Shown one piece after another: positions 31,466 through 40,675 of a DNA stretch of 49,912 bases. Position 1 is the first letter of the stretch; every line of letters begins with the position of its first letter. The position numbers were made by a program, and so were the translations under genes. Origin of the DNA: Sphingobacteriia bacterium (GTDB taxonomy: Bacteria; Bacteroidota; Bacteroidia; Bacteroidales; 4484-276); NCBI GenBank assembly GCA_009930115.1, contig RZYY01000007.1:1-49912 (forward strand), read 5' to 3'. Below the pieces are notes generated by a model. That model did not search any database and was not told the origin of the DNA. It worked only from the letters and a program-made list of their open reading frames with translations.

Positions 31466-34400
31466 TTACATAAATTTTTCAAGCAATAGATTAATACTTG
31501 CTTCGATTTTGTCTGCCTGGTCATTTTGCCCATATCTTCGTGCCATCGAAGAAATGTGTTGAATAATGCTAAATGCCCGTTCAACATCTTCCTGATAATA
31601 TTCCTGAAAATAGGTTTCCAGTGAAGCATAGTATTCCAGGTCAGCTTCATAATTTGCATAAATAATGTCAGCCACCTCATTTCCTTTGTTTGTGGCACCT
31701 GCTTCATAGTAAAACTCAATCATTTGCAGGGCATACATATCGTAAATGATTTTGTTGTTTGGGAAATACTTCTGGCAAGTATCCAGCACAACGACAGCTG
31801 AGTCCATTTCTTTCCGTTCTACAAGTGCTGAAGCAAGCCTGAAATAGTTTTGTCTGGGCATCACAATATTTCGACGGCTTTCAGGATCTAAGTAAACCTC
31901 GGGTTCGTGCAGTCGACCCCAGCTTGCATTATTCACCAGCCTGTTGTACGTTCGTTCAACATTAATTCCTCCCAGTCCTTTGATATAATGTTCTGCAATT
32001 AAAGGCATAAAGCGGTAAGTAATACCTTCGAGATGACAATATTTGGTTACGTCCATTACACCTTCAACTGATGACGGACTGGTAAAATAGATTGGTCGCT
32101 CCCAGTTATTGGTGGCAATAAGGTCGAGCAACATGAGATCGTTTTTATAAAGAATATTTTGTTTTACCGTCCATGAAATCTCATCAGGAATTCTGTGGGC
32201 ATCTTTTTCTTTGACAATTCCCCTTTTCAGTAAATCATCCCGGTCAATAGTTATTTTTAAATCTTTGGTAGGAAGATAATTAATGGAAGACCCATCCTGC
32301 ATCGGAAATTTCGTTCTGGGGTCGTCACTGGCAATGAAATCGATAATTTCTTTCAGCTCAGTTGTTTTATTTATCCGGTTTAAATAGGGGATGTAATTGT
32401 TTTTTCCCTTATCGTAATTCTTTTTTGAAATGGTAAACGGCAATGGCGGAGAATCATAAACCATCCGCATTTTCTGGTGGATATACCATTCGCCGGAGGC
32501 AAGCATGTAGTTTACAACACGGATATCGGTGCGGATGCCTTCAACTTCCTGTGCATACCAGAGCGGGAATGTATCATTATCACCATTGGTGAAGATGATT
32601 GCATTAGGTTCGCAGGATTCAAGATATTGAATGGCAAAATCGAGAGCAGCGTATTTTCCTGACCGGTCGTGATCGTCCCAGCCTTCCCTTGCCATTATTC
32701 CCGGAACAAGTATCAGCGGGACTATTGTGGAAACAATTGCTGATAGGTTGTGATTCATTAATTTTTTTAGTGCATTGAAAATTCCCAGCACGCCAATGCC
32801 AATCCAGATGGCAAAAGCATAAAATGATCCTGCGTATGCATAGTCCCGTTCGCGGGGTTGATAGGGGTGTTGATTGAGAAAAACAATAATGGCAATTCCG
32901 GTCATTATGAAAAGCAGTGAAACTACTATACCGTTCCGGTAATCGCGGTTGAACTGAAAAAAGAGGCCGATAAAACCGAGTAGCAGCGGGAGCATGTAAA
33001 ATTTATTGTTACCGGGGTTTTGCATTCTTGGAGGCAGGTTATGCTGATTGCCCAGTCTTTTGGCATCCAATGAGTTGATTCCGGTGATCCAATTGCCGTT
33101 TTCCACTTCTCCGTGTCCTTGTATGTCATTTTGTCGCCCTGAGAAATTCCACATAAAATAGCGCAAGTACATGAAGCCCAATTGATAGCGGAAAAAGTAA
33201 CGCAGGTTTTCACCAAAAGTTGGTTTCTGAATTACTTCACTTTCGCCCTGCTCATTGGTGAATCGAATCGGAACTCCTTTCACTTTTCCCCAGCGTTTGT
33301 ATTCATTGATGTGAATACTTTTACTGTTGCTCCACATTCGGGGAAAAATTGTGGTAAAATCGGGATGATAAACTGGGTTTACACCTCTGCGATCATCAGC
33401 TATGACATATTTACCTTTTGCCTCATCGCGAACATATACCGGATTGCCATCTTCGTAATCAATAACTGGTGAGTTGTAATAAGGTCCCTGAAATAAAGGC
33501 CAGTTTCCATATTGTTCACGGTTCAGATAAGACAGCAGTCCGATGGCATCTTGCGGATTATTCTCATTTACCGGGGTATTGGCATTTGCCCTGATAATAA
33601 TGACCAAAAAGCTTGAATATCCTATCAGTAAAAAAGCCAGGCTCAGTGCAATGGTATTAAGTTGTGCCTTTTGATAACGAAGCAGATAAATTCCACCAGC
33701 TACAATTCCGCCAAACAGTAAACGGAGAAAAAATGCTCCTGCTGAGTTACTCTCTGCGAGTATCAGTAAAAATAACACAACTGCCAGCCCAATGGTTATG
33801 TTGGTCATTTTGGTGCTCGCGTTTTTTGTCGCTTTGACAAACATCACTACATTAGCTAAAAGTATAATTGCCAGGAATATGGTGCCCGAGTTAAAGGGCA
33901 GACCAAAGGTATTAACAAAAAGCATCTCGGTGTGGGCAAAGAGATTTGCAATTTCAGGAATAATAACATACATTACCACCGATAATAAAACAATCGAAAT
34001 CACACCGGCTGCCAGCATTCCTTTGAGTGTGGGCTGGTATTTTTTAAAATAAAACACGAAAACAATGGCCGGAATAGCAAGGAGGTTAAGCATGTGTACA
34101 CCTATGGAAAGTCCGACCAGATATGCAATAAGCAACAACCAGCGCGCTGAATGAGGTTGCTCCTCTTCTTCCTCCCAGCGAAGTATAGCCCAAAAAACTA
34201 AAGCCGTAAATAATGCAGACATGGCATATACTTCACCTTCAACGGCTGAAAACCAGAATGAGTCGCTGAATGTGTAAGCCAAAGCACCTACAACTCCACT
34301 CCCAAAGATGGCAATCATTTTCGGCGAAGTCATTTCACCACCCAACATTACAGCTTTTTTTGCCAGAATGGTAATGCTCCAAAACAAAAACAAAACGGTA

Positions 34401-34666
34401 AAACTGCTTGAAAGTGCTGACATACCGTTTATCATCAAAGCTACTTTGGAAGAGTCCCCTAATGCAAACAGTGAGAAAATCCGGGCTAAAAGCTGGAAGA
34501 AGGGAGCTCCCGGAGGATGTCCTACCTGAAGTTTGTAGGATGTAGCAATGTATTCCCCGCAATCCCACCAACTGGCTGTGGGTTCGATGGTCAAAAAGTA
34601 AACCACTGTGGCTATCAGCCATACTCCCCAACCAATCAGATTGTTGAGCTTTTTGTAATTTCTCAT
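31466..34666 (-). CDS. DUF2723 (TMEM260-like) multi-pass membrane protein, candidate glycosyltransferase
   Basis: WLIATVVYFLTIEPTASWWDCGEYIATSYKLQVGHPPGAPFFQLLARIFSLF is the DUF2723 hallmark; many TM segments; C-terminal soluble helical region. Start at ATG 34666 (MRNYKKLNN) preferred over 34714. Confidence 0.9.
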   Translation of the reverse strand: MRNYKKLNNLIGWGVWLIATVVYFLTIEPTASWWDCGEYIATSYKLQVGHPPGAPFFQLLARIFSLFALGDSSKVALMINGMSALSSSFTVLFLFWSITILAKKAVMLGGEMTSPKMIAIFGSGVVGALAYTFSDSFWFSAVEGEVYAMSALFTALVFWAILRWEEEEEQPHSARWLLLIAYLVGLSIGVHMLNLLAIPAIVFVFYFKKYQPTLKGMLAAGVISIVLLSVVMYVIIPEIANLFAHTEMLFVNTFGLPFNSGTIFLAIILLANVVMFVKATKNASTKMTNITIGLAVVLFLLILAESNSAGAFFLRLLFGGIVAGGIYLLRYQKAQLNTIALSLAFLLIGYSSFLVIIIRANANTPVNENNPQDAIGLLSYLNREQYGNWPLFQGPYYNSPVIDYEDGNPVYVRDEAKGKYVIADDRRGVNPVYHPDFTTIFPRMWSNSKSIHINEYKRWGKVKGVPIRFTNEQGESEVIQKPTFGENLRYFFRYQLGFMYLRYFMWNFSGRQNDIQGHGEVENGNWITGINSLDAKRLGNQHNLPPRMQNPGNNKFYMLPLLLGFIGLFFQFNRDYRNGIVVSLLFIMTGIAIIVFLNQHPYQPRERDYAYAGSFYAFAIWIGIGVLGIFNALKKLMNHNLSAIVSTIVPLILVPGIMAREGWDDHDRSGKYAALDFAIQYLESCEPNAIIFTNGDNDTFPLWYAQEVEGIRTDIRVVNYMLASGEWYIHQKMRMVYDSPPLPFTISKKNYDKGKNNYIPYLNRINKTTELKEIIDFIASDDPRTKFPMQDGSSINYLPTKDLKITIDRDDLLKRGIVKEKDAHRIPDEISWTVKQNILYKNDLMLLDLIATNNWERPIYFTSPSSVEGVMDVTKYCHLEGITYRFMPLIAEHYIKGLGGINVERTYNRLVNNASWGRLHEPEVYLDPESRRNIVMPRQNYFRLASALVERKEMDSAVVVLDTCQKYFPNNKIIYDMYALQMIEFYYEAGATNKGNEVADIIYANYEADLEYYASLETYFQEYYQEDVERAFSIIQHISSMARRYGQNDQADKIEASINLLLEKFM

Positions 34667-34905
34667 TGAACTAAAATTTGAGATGAGCAACAAATGCGAT
34701 GCGAAGATACGCAATTTGAAAAATTAACGGTTTTATTGATAAATATTGCTGCAAATCGTTTTAAAGGAACATTTTCCATAACAATCAAAAAAAACCTATT
34801 TAACTTTCTATTGCTCAGTTTTTAATTAGTTTAAACCTGGTTACAAGGGGTTGAATAGAAAATTATAGTAGGTTTGCGCTCCAAAATTTTTTAAATTTAA
34901 GTACG

Positions 34906-36639
34906 ATGAAGTTTTTTTGTCCGGTTTCGATCTTTTTTATTTTAGTTATAATTTCTCCGCCCCTCATGGCATGTACCAGTTACCTGGTTACTCCCGGGGC
35001 TTCTGTGGATAGTTCGGCAATGATAAGCTATGCTGCAGATTCACATATTCGCTATGGAGAGCTTTACTTTTATCAGGGTGGACCACAACCAGAAGGTTCT
35101 TATTATCAAATGTATTGCCGCAGCACTCATAAGCCGCTGATAAAAGTTCCAAACCCGTCATTCACCTATTCAGTTGTAGGATTTATCAACGAGAAGCAGG
35201 TTGCAATGGGTGAAACAACTTTTGGTGGTCGGTCAGGTCTTCGCGATACTACAGGATTAATGGATTATGGTGGCCTGATGTTTCTGGCCCTGCAACGTTC
35301 TGCTTCCGCACGTGAAGCTATAAAAGTAATCGGGCAACTGGTCGAAGAATATGGTTATTATAGCGATGGAGAATCTTTTTCCATATCCGACCCCGACGAA
35401 GTGTGGATCATGGAAATTATCGGGAAAGGGACAAACTTGCTATATGATGAGCACAAGCAAAAATACTACAATGCTGATAAAGGTGCTGTTTGGGTTGCAG
35501 TGCGTATCCCCGACGGATATATTTCGGCACATGCAAATCATGCCCGGATAACAAACTTCCCTCTCGAAAACGGCATCAACTCCATCAGCTCAAAAAGCTG
35601 GAATAAAATAGATAATCCCGATGTTGGTGTAATCTATGCACATGACGTGATCAGCTTTGCCCGAAAAAAAGGATTCTTTGACGGTCCGGATGCAGAATTT
35701 AGTTTTTCTGATGTCTATGCACCTGTTGACTTTGGTGCTGCTCGTTTCTGCGAGGCGCGAGTATGGTCACTGTTTCGTAAAGTAAACAGTGAGATGGAAA
35801 AGTATGAGAATTATGCAATGGGCTACGATCTTGAAAACCGCATGCCTCTTTATATTAAACCCGACAGAAAATTGTCGGTGCAAGACCTGATGAGTTTTAA
35901 ACGCGATCATTTGCAAGGCACAAAATATGATATGACCGGAGATATTGGTGCAGGTCCGTGGGAAAAGCCATATCGTTGGAGGCCGATGACCTGGAAACTG
36001 GATGGGAAAACGTATTTTCACGAACGAACAACTGCAACCCAGCAAACTGCATTTTCCTTTATCACACAGTCGCGTGGCAATTTACCAGATCCTGTCGGAG
36101 GAATTATCTGGTTTGGTGTTGATGATGCCAACACAACAGTGTATGTACCAATGTATGCCGGCATAAGAAAAGCACCTGAAGCATATGCCGAAGGCAACGG
36201 AAGTATTTTGGAATATTCTGAAAACTCAGCATTCTGGACTTTTAACAAAGTATCAAATTTTTCATATCTTCGATACAATTTGATGCTGCCTGACATTCAA
36301 AAGGTACAGTCAGAACTTGAAAACAGATACAAGGAATTTGTGCCCGCAATTGATAAAGCAGCTGCGGAACTGTTCAATAAAGACCCGGAACTGGCCAGAG
36401 ATTTCATTACTGATTTTTCGGTGAAAATGGGCAATTACACTGTACAGCGCTGGGAAGAATTGTTCAGGTTTTTAATGGTTAAATTTATTGATGGTAATTT
36501 AAAAAAAGAAGAAAACGGTGAATTTGTAACCAATAAATATGGAAAATACCCCATTGTTATTCACCCTGAGTATCCTGAATGGTGGCTTCGTCTGATAGTC
36601 GAAACCACTGGGGATAAATTTCTGTATCTTGAGGATTGA
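34906..36639 (+). CDS. C69 family dipeptidase, exported
   Basis: Signal peptide then CTSYLVTPGASVDSSAMISYAADSH with the N-terminal nucleophile Cys; GMGETTFGGR-like VAMGETTFGGR; VWIMEIIGKG. Confidence 0.9.
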   Translation: MKFFCPVSIFFILVIISPPLMACTSYLVTPGASVDSSAMISYAADSHIRYGELYFYQGGPQPEGSYYQMYCRSTHKPLIKVPNPSFTYSVVGFINEKQVAMGETTFGGRSGLRDTTGLMDYGGLMFLALQRSASAREAIKVIGQLVEEYGYYSDGESFSISDPDEVWIMEIIGKGTNLLYDEHKQKYYNADKGAVWVAVRIPDGYISAHANHARITNFPLENGINSISSKSWNKIDNPDVGVIYAHDVISFARKKGFFDGPDAEFSFSDVYAPVDFGAARFCEARVWSLFRKVNSEMEKYENYAMGYDLENRMPLYIKPDRKLSVQDLMSFKRDHLQGTKYDMTGDIGAGPWEKPYRWRPMTWKLDGKTYFHERTTATQQTAFSFITQSRGNLPDPVGGIIWFGVDDANTTVYVPMYAGIRKAPEAYAEGNGSILEYSENSAFWTFNKVSNFSYLRYNLMLPDIQKVQSELENRYKEFVPAIDKAAAELFNKDPELARDFITDFSVKMGNYTVQRWEELFRFLMVKFIDGNLKKEENGEFVTNKYGKYPIVIHPEYPEWWLRLIVETTGDKFLYLED

Positions 36640-36696
36640 TTTTCTTTTTGTCAGAAAAACCTGGAGGCAGATGAAAGTTACTCCGGCCAGGCTATG

Positions 36697-38223
36697 TTAT
36701 AGTTTACGAAGGTCAAAAATATCTTTACGTCTGTCTTTTAGGTTTCGGACGCTGCCAAACTCATTCAATTCTTTGAGTAAATCAAGGTCAACATCAGCTA
36801 TAAGGATCATTTCGGTATTCGGAGTAGCTTCGGCTTTAATCCCATTGGTGGGGAAGGCAAAGTCACAAGGCGTGAAAACCATTGACTGGGCAAACTGGAT
36901 GTCCATGTTGTGAACATTTGGGAGATTGCCCACACTACCTGCAATAGCAACATAGCATTCGTTTTCGATAGCACGTGCCTGGGCACAGTTTCTGACACGT
37001 GAATAACCGTTTTGGGTATCTGTCAGAAAGGGGATAAACAAAATATTCATTCCTTCGTCGGCCAGCAGACGGCCTAGTTCAGGGAATTCAGAATCATAAC
37101 AGATCAATATTCCGATTTTTCCGCAATCGGTGTCAAAAACTTTCAGTTTGTTTCCTCCTTTCATTCCCCAAACTTTCGCCTCATCAGGTGTAACATGAAT
37201 TTTTTCGTATCGGTCGGTAGTACCATCTCTTCTGCACAGGTAACCTGCATTGAAAAGTTTACCACTAATTACTTCAGGCATACTCCCCGAAATGATGTTG
37301 ATATTGTAAGAAATGGCAAGCTCCGAAAATTTACGTGTTATCGCACTGGTGTGTTTAGCCAGCTCTCTGATAGCTTCAGGTTCCGAAAGATGATTGTTTT
37401 GGGCCATAAGCGGTGCATTGAAAAACTCGGGGAAGAGAGCAAAGTCGGACCGGTAACCTGAAACTGCATCCACAAAGAATTCAACCTGTTGCATTAGTGT
37501 TTCGATGCTATTATAAGGGCGCATCTGCCATTGAATCAATCCGAGGCGTACGACTCTTTTTGTGGTCAGGGCCTTTTTCCCGGGTTTATCATAATAAATA
37601 TTATTCCATTCGAGTAGCACGGCAAATTCATTGGAAGCTATGTCGCCTTCCAGGTATCCTTTTAGGATTTTTGTCGGATGAAAATCGTTGGAAATCTGAA
37701 AATTAAGAACCGGATCATGAATTTCTTTTGCCCTGACTTTTTCAATGTATTGTTTGGGAGTCAGTTTATCGGAATATTTGTGATAATTGGGGATTCTTCC
37801 GCCAAAGGCGATGCCTTTCAGATTGAGTTTTTCACAGAGGTCTTTCCTGTAATCATATAACCGGCGGCCCAGTCGCAAACCACGAAATTCAGGTTTAATA
37901 AAAATGTCGATCCCATAAAGCATATTTCCGTTTTTTGTGTGAGAGTCGAAAGTGTAATCAGCCGTAATTTCTTTGTAGGTATGTGAGCTTTCGTATTTCT
38001 CAAAATCAACAATGATGGACAATGCACAACCGGCTAAAATCCCGTTCACGCTGATTACTACCTGACCCTCAGGAAACTTTTTTACCAGAGATTCGATTTG
38101 ATGTTCTTTCCAATATGCATTAGGCATCGTTTGGTATGATGCAATCATTAAATCCTTCAATTCCTGATAATCCTTGATATCAAGATACTTCAGTTCAATG
38201 TTGTCAATTTCGTTCAGATTCAT
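36697..38223 (-). CDS. GNAT N-acetyltransferase / carbon-nitrogen hydrolase (nitrilase-like) fusion protein
   Basis: N-terminal GNAT (GIDIFIKPEFRGLRLGRRLYDYRKDLCEKLNLKGIAFGGRIPNYHKY); C-terminal nitrilase triad context FALFPEFF (E), YEKIHVTPDE (K), GILICYDSEFPE (C). Confidence 0.92.
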   Translation of the reverse strand: MNLNEIDNIELKYLDIKDYQELKDLMIASYQTMPNAYWKEHQIESLVKKFPEGQVVISVNGILAGCALSIIVDFEKYESSHTYKEITADYTFDSHTKNGNMLYGIDIFIKPEFRGLRLGRRLYDYRKDLCEKLNLKGIAFGGRIPNYHKYSDKLTPKQYIEKVRAKEIHDPVLNFQISNDFHPTKILKGYLEGDIASNEFAVLLEWNNIYYDKPGKKALTTKRVVRLGLIQWQMRPYNSIETLMQQVEFFVDAVSGYRSDFALFPEFFNAPLMAQNNHLSEPEAIRELAKHTSAITRKFSELAISYNINIISGSMPEVISGKLFNAGYLCRRDGTTDRYEKIHVTPDEAKVWGMKGGNKLKVFDTDCGKIGILICYDSEFPELGRLLADEGMNILFIPFLTDTQNGYSRVRNCAQARAIENECYVAIAGSVGNLPNVHNMDIQFAQSMVFTPCDFAFPTNGIKAEATPNTEMILIADVDLDLLKELNEFGSVRNLKDRRKDIFDLRKL

Positions 38224-38265
38224 AAAAACTCAAGTGGATAAAAGCGTGAAAAGTACCGAAGGATT

Positions 38266-40656
38266 TTATTTATTGCCACAAAACCGCTGAAAGTTTGAAG
38301 TGCCGCTTTTATCGCCCATATCTGCTGATTTCCTGAAATCTTTGCATGCCTCATCCTTCATTTTCAATTCGAGTTTGCAGACACCCCTGAGATTGATTAA
38401 AGAGGAATTTGCAGGACCTAATTTTAAAGCCTGATCAGCGTCTTCAATACTTTTCTCATAATTTTTCAGGTAATAATGTGAAAAAGATCTGATCTGGTAG
38501 GCATTGGGATAATCGGGAACTATTGCTATAAATTCGTCAAGCAGAGGAATTACTTTATCATACTTTTTTGCTTTATAGTGCGCTGCAGCTTCATTAAAAA
38601 AGTGGAGATTAGGCTCAATTTCCAGTTTATGCCTGAGAAAACGATGCTGTTTTTGAACAAGAGTGTCATGTGGATGATACTTCATGGCCTGATTAACCAT
38701 TTCATTCGCTTTTTCTAAATTATTATTCTGAATATAATAATTGCTTGCCAGAAGAAATGCCTGACTTTCTTTTTTGTTTTTGGCTAAAAACCTTTCATAA
38801 ATATGAGGTATTGAGTCAGTGTCACCGCTTCGTTCAAGCAGCGAAGTGTACATTTGAATGTTGCGCAGATAATTTGGTTTAAGTTGATAAGCAATTTTGG
38901 AGTAGTAAAGTGCACTGTCATACTGTTTCATGTTGTTGAAGGCCATAGCCATGAAAAATTCCCTGCGCGCATCGTAAGGGCTTGAGTAATCAGTGTAGAG
39001 GACATCAAGTGCTTCCTCATATTTTTCTTCGTTTATCAGGTATCTTGCTTTTAATGTTTCAATTGATTCGCCCCAGACACTGACATCAGGCATCCATGGG
39101 AACCCGGCAATGATCCTGGCCGAAGGTTCTTTCAATTTGCCTTGCATGATTTCCTGGTAAACGATTCGCTGGGTTATAGATGATTGAAAATTCAGATACA
39201 ATAGCCAGACTGATGTAGCAAGAATCAGAATTCCAACAATAGATGCCACAATCCTGACTGGTCGAAGACCTAAAATCTGCCTGTTGCGCATTATATAATT
39301 CGACTCGGTGTTTTGGTCATGATAGCTGGTGGCAATTCCGGCGGATACAAAAAATGCAAAAAGAGCTGTAATTTCAGGCCTGTCAGCCGGAAAATTAAAA
39401 AATGCATCCACCGCATAAAAAGCTACACCTGTTGCCGCTAAAAATAAAAACTGATGAAGTTTTTCAGGATCATTGGTTTTATTAAAATAATGCCGGATGA
39501 ACAGTGATATAATGAGCAGAAAAATCCCCATAAACAACAATCCCCCAAAGATGCCTGTTTCTGCCGTGGTTTCGATAAAATCGTTGTGAGCTTTGTAAAG
39601 ATAAATAAACCCCGGGTTTTTTTGATTTTCATATTTCAGAATATCAACCTTCCAGTTTCCGCTGCCAACCCCTAAAAGCGGTTTTTCTTTAATGAGCTCC
39701 CAGGACCATCTCCAGGCATCCAACCTGAGTGAACTTGCACTTTCAGGATTTTTTAGAGTAGAAAGCTGTGCAACAACACTTTGCGTATGACGACTTTTTT
39801 TCTTCTTAGGATAAAGATTTGCTTGCGTAAAATTAAAAATGCCAAGCCCGATAATAATCGAGCCAATATAAACACCTGCAAGCATAAGTGCTGTTTTTTG
39901 CTTTTGACGGATGTAAACGACAATGTTGTAACAAATAAATACAATGGAAATGATGAGAAGTCCAAGATAAAATGCCCTGGTTGCCATGAAAAAAGTTGCT
40001 GTGATTCCTAAAGTAATGGCAAACCAACCGAAAACCCTAAGCCATTTTTTATCGAAAACCAGCAACCAAAGAGCAAAAGGTAGTTTTACATAAATTGCTG
40101 ATGCAAGAATATTCTTGTTGGAATAAACTGTTTTTATGTCGGCTATAGCTTCAATTTCTCCGATGATGAACTTGTTGATGTTGACAAAAACGGAAATCGA
40201 ATCAAAAATCAACAATGCAGTCATAGTAATTATAATCAGTCTGATGTATTTAAGATTGTGCATCAGAATGATGGAAAGGTTAAACACAGAAGCAAATATG
40301 GTAAAGAGCTTGGTAAATTGCAGAACCGACTCGAGAATATTGATTGACTGCGTAAATGAAAGGAGAGAAACTAACAAAAATCCACTGTAAACCAGTCCAA
40401 TAGGATTAAGAAAAAAACGGTCAGCTAAACGATGGTTTTTTAAAACAGGGCTAAATAAGAAAACAACAAATACTACCAGGTTGAGTGTGGCCGTCATAAA
40501 AAACTTTGGAGTGTTGGTGTCGAGCGACATCCAGTTCGGTGTAAAAGTTGGAATAAAAATGTAACCAGATATTATCAGTCCGAAAAGAAAATCTATCGGT
40601 TTAATCAATGGTTCATGTTCTGTTTTTTTCGATGTCTTTTTTTTGGTTTTCTTCAT
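38266..40656 (-). CDS. O-antigen ligase/polymerase-like membrane protein with C-terminal TPR domain
   Basis: Polytopic N-terminal half; Wzy_C/WaaL-like RLDAWRWSWELIKEKPLLGVGSGNWK...YKAHNDFIETTAETGIFGGLLF; C-terminal TPR units. Confidence 0.85.
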   Translation of the reverse strand: MKKTKKKTSKKTEHEPLIKPIDFLFGLIISGYIFIPTFTPNWMSLDTNTPKFFMTATLNLVVFVVFLFSPVLKNHRLADRFFLNPIGLVYSGFLLVSLLSFTQSINILESVLQFTKLFTIFASVFNLSIILMHNLKYIRLIIITMTALLIFDSISVFVNINKFIIGEIEAIADIKTVYSNKNILASAIYVKLPFALWLLVFDKKWLRVFGWFAITLGITATFFMATRAFYLGLLIISIVFICYNIVVYIRQKQKTALMLAGVYIGSIIIGLGIFNFTQANLYPKKKKSRHTQSVVAQLSTLKNPESASSLRLDAWRWSWELIKEKPLLGVGSGNWKVDILKYENQKNPGFIYLYKAHNDFIETTAETGIFGGLLFMGIFLLIISLFIRHYFNKTNDPEKLHQFLFLAATGVAFYAVDAFFNFPADRPEITALFAFFVSAGIATSYHDQNTESNYIMRNRQILGLRPVRIVASIVGILILATSVWLLYLNFQSSITQRIVYQEIMQGKLKEPSARIIAGFPWMPDVSVWGESIETLKARYLINEEKYEEALDVLYTDYSSPYDARREFFMAMAFNNMKQYDSALYYSKIAYQLKPNYLRNIQMYTSLLERSGDTDSIPHIYERFLAKNKKESQAFLLASNYYIQNNNLEKANEMVNQAMKYHPHDTLVQKQHRFLRHKLEIEPNLHFFNEAAAHYKAKKYDKVIPLLDEFIAIVPDYPNAYQIRSFSHYYLKNYEKSIEDADQALKLGPANSSLINLRGVCKLELKMKDEACKDFRKSADMGDKSGTSNFQRFCGNK

Positions 40657-40675
40657 AATAAAACATTTTAGCTTT

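Noticed and set aside
34869-34876. TAGGTTTG promoter -7-like match before the C69 dipeptidase
   Set aside because: No properly spaced -33 TTTG; too weak to report as a promoter.
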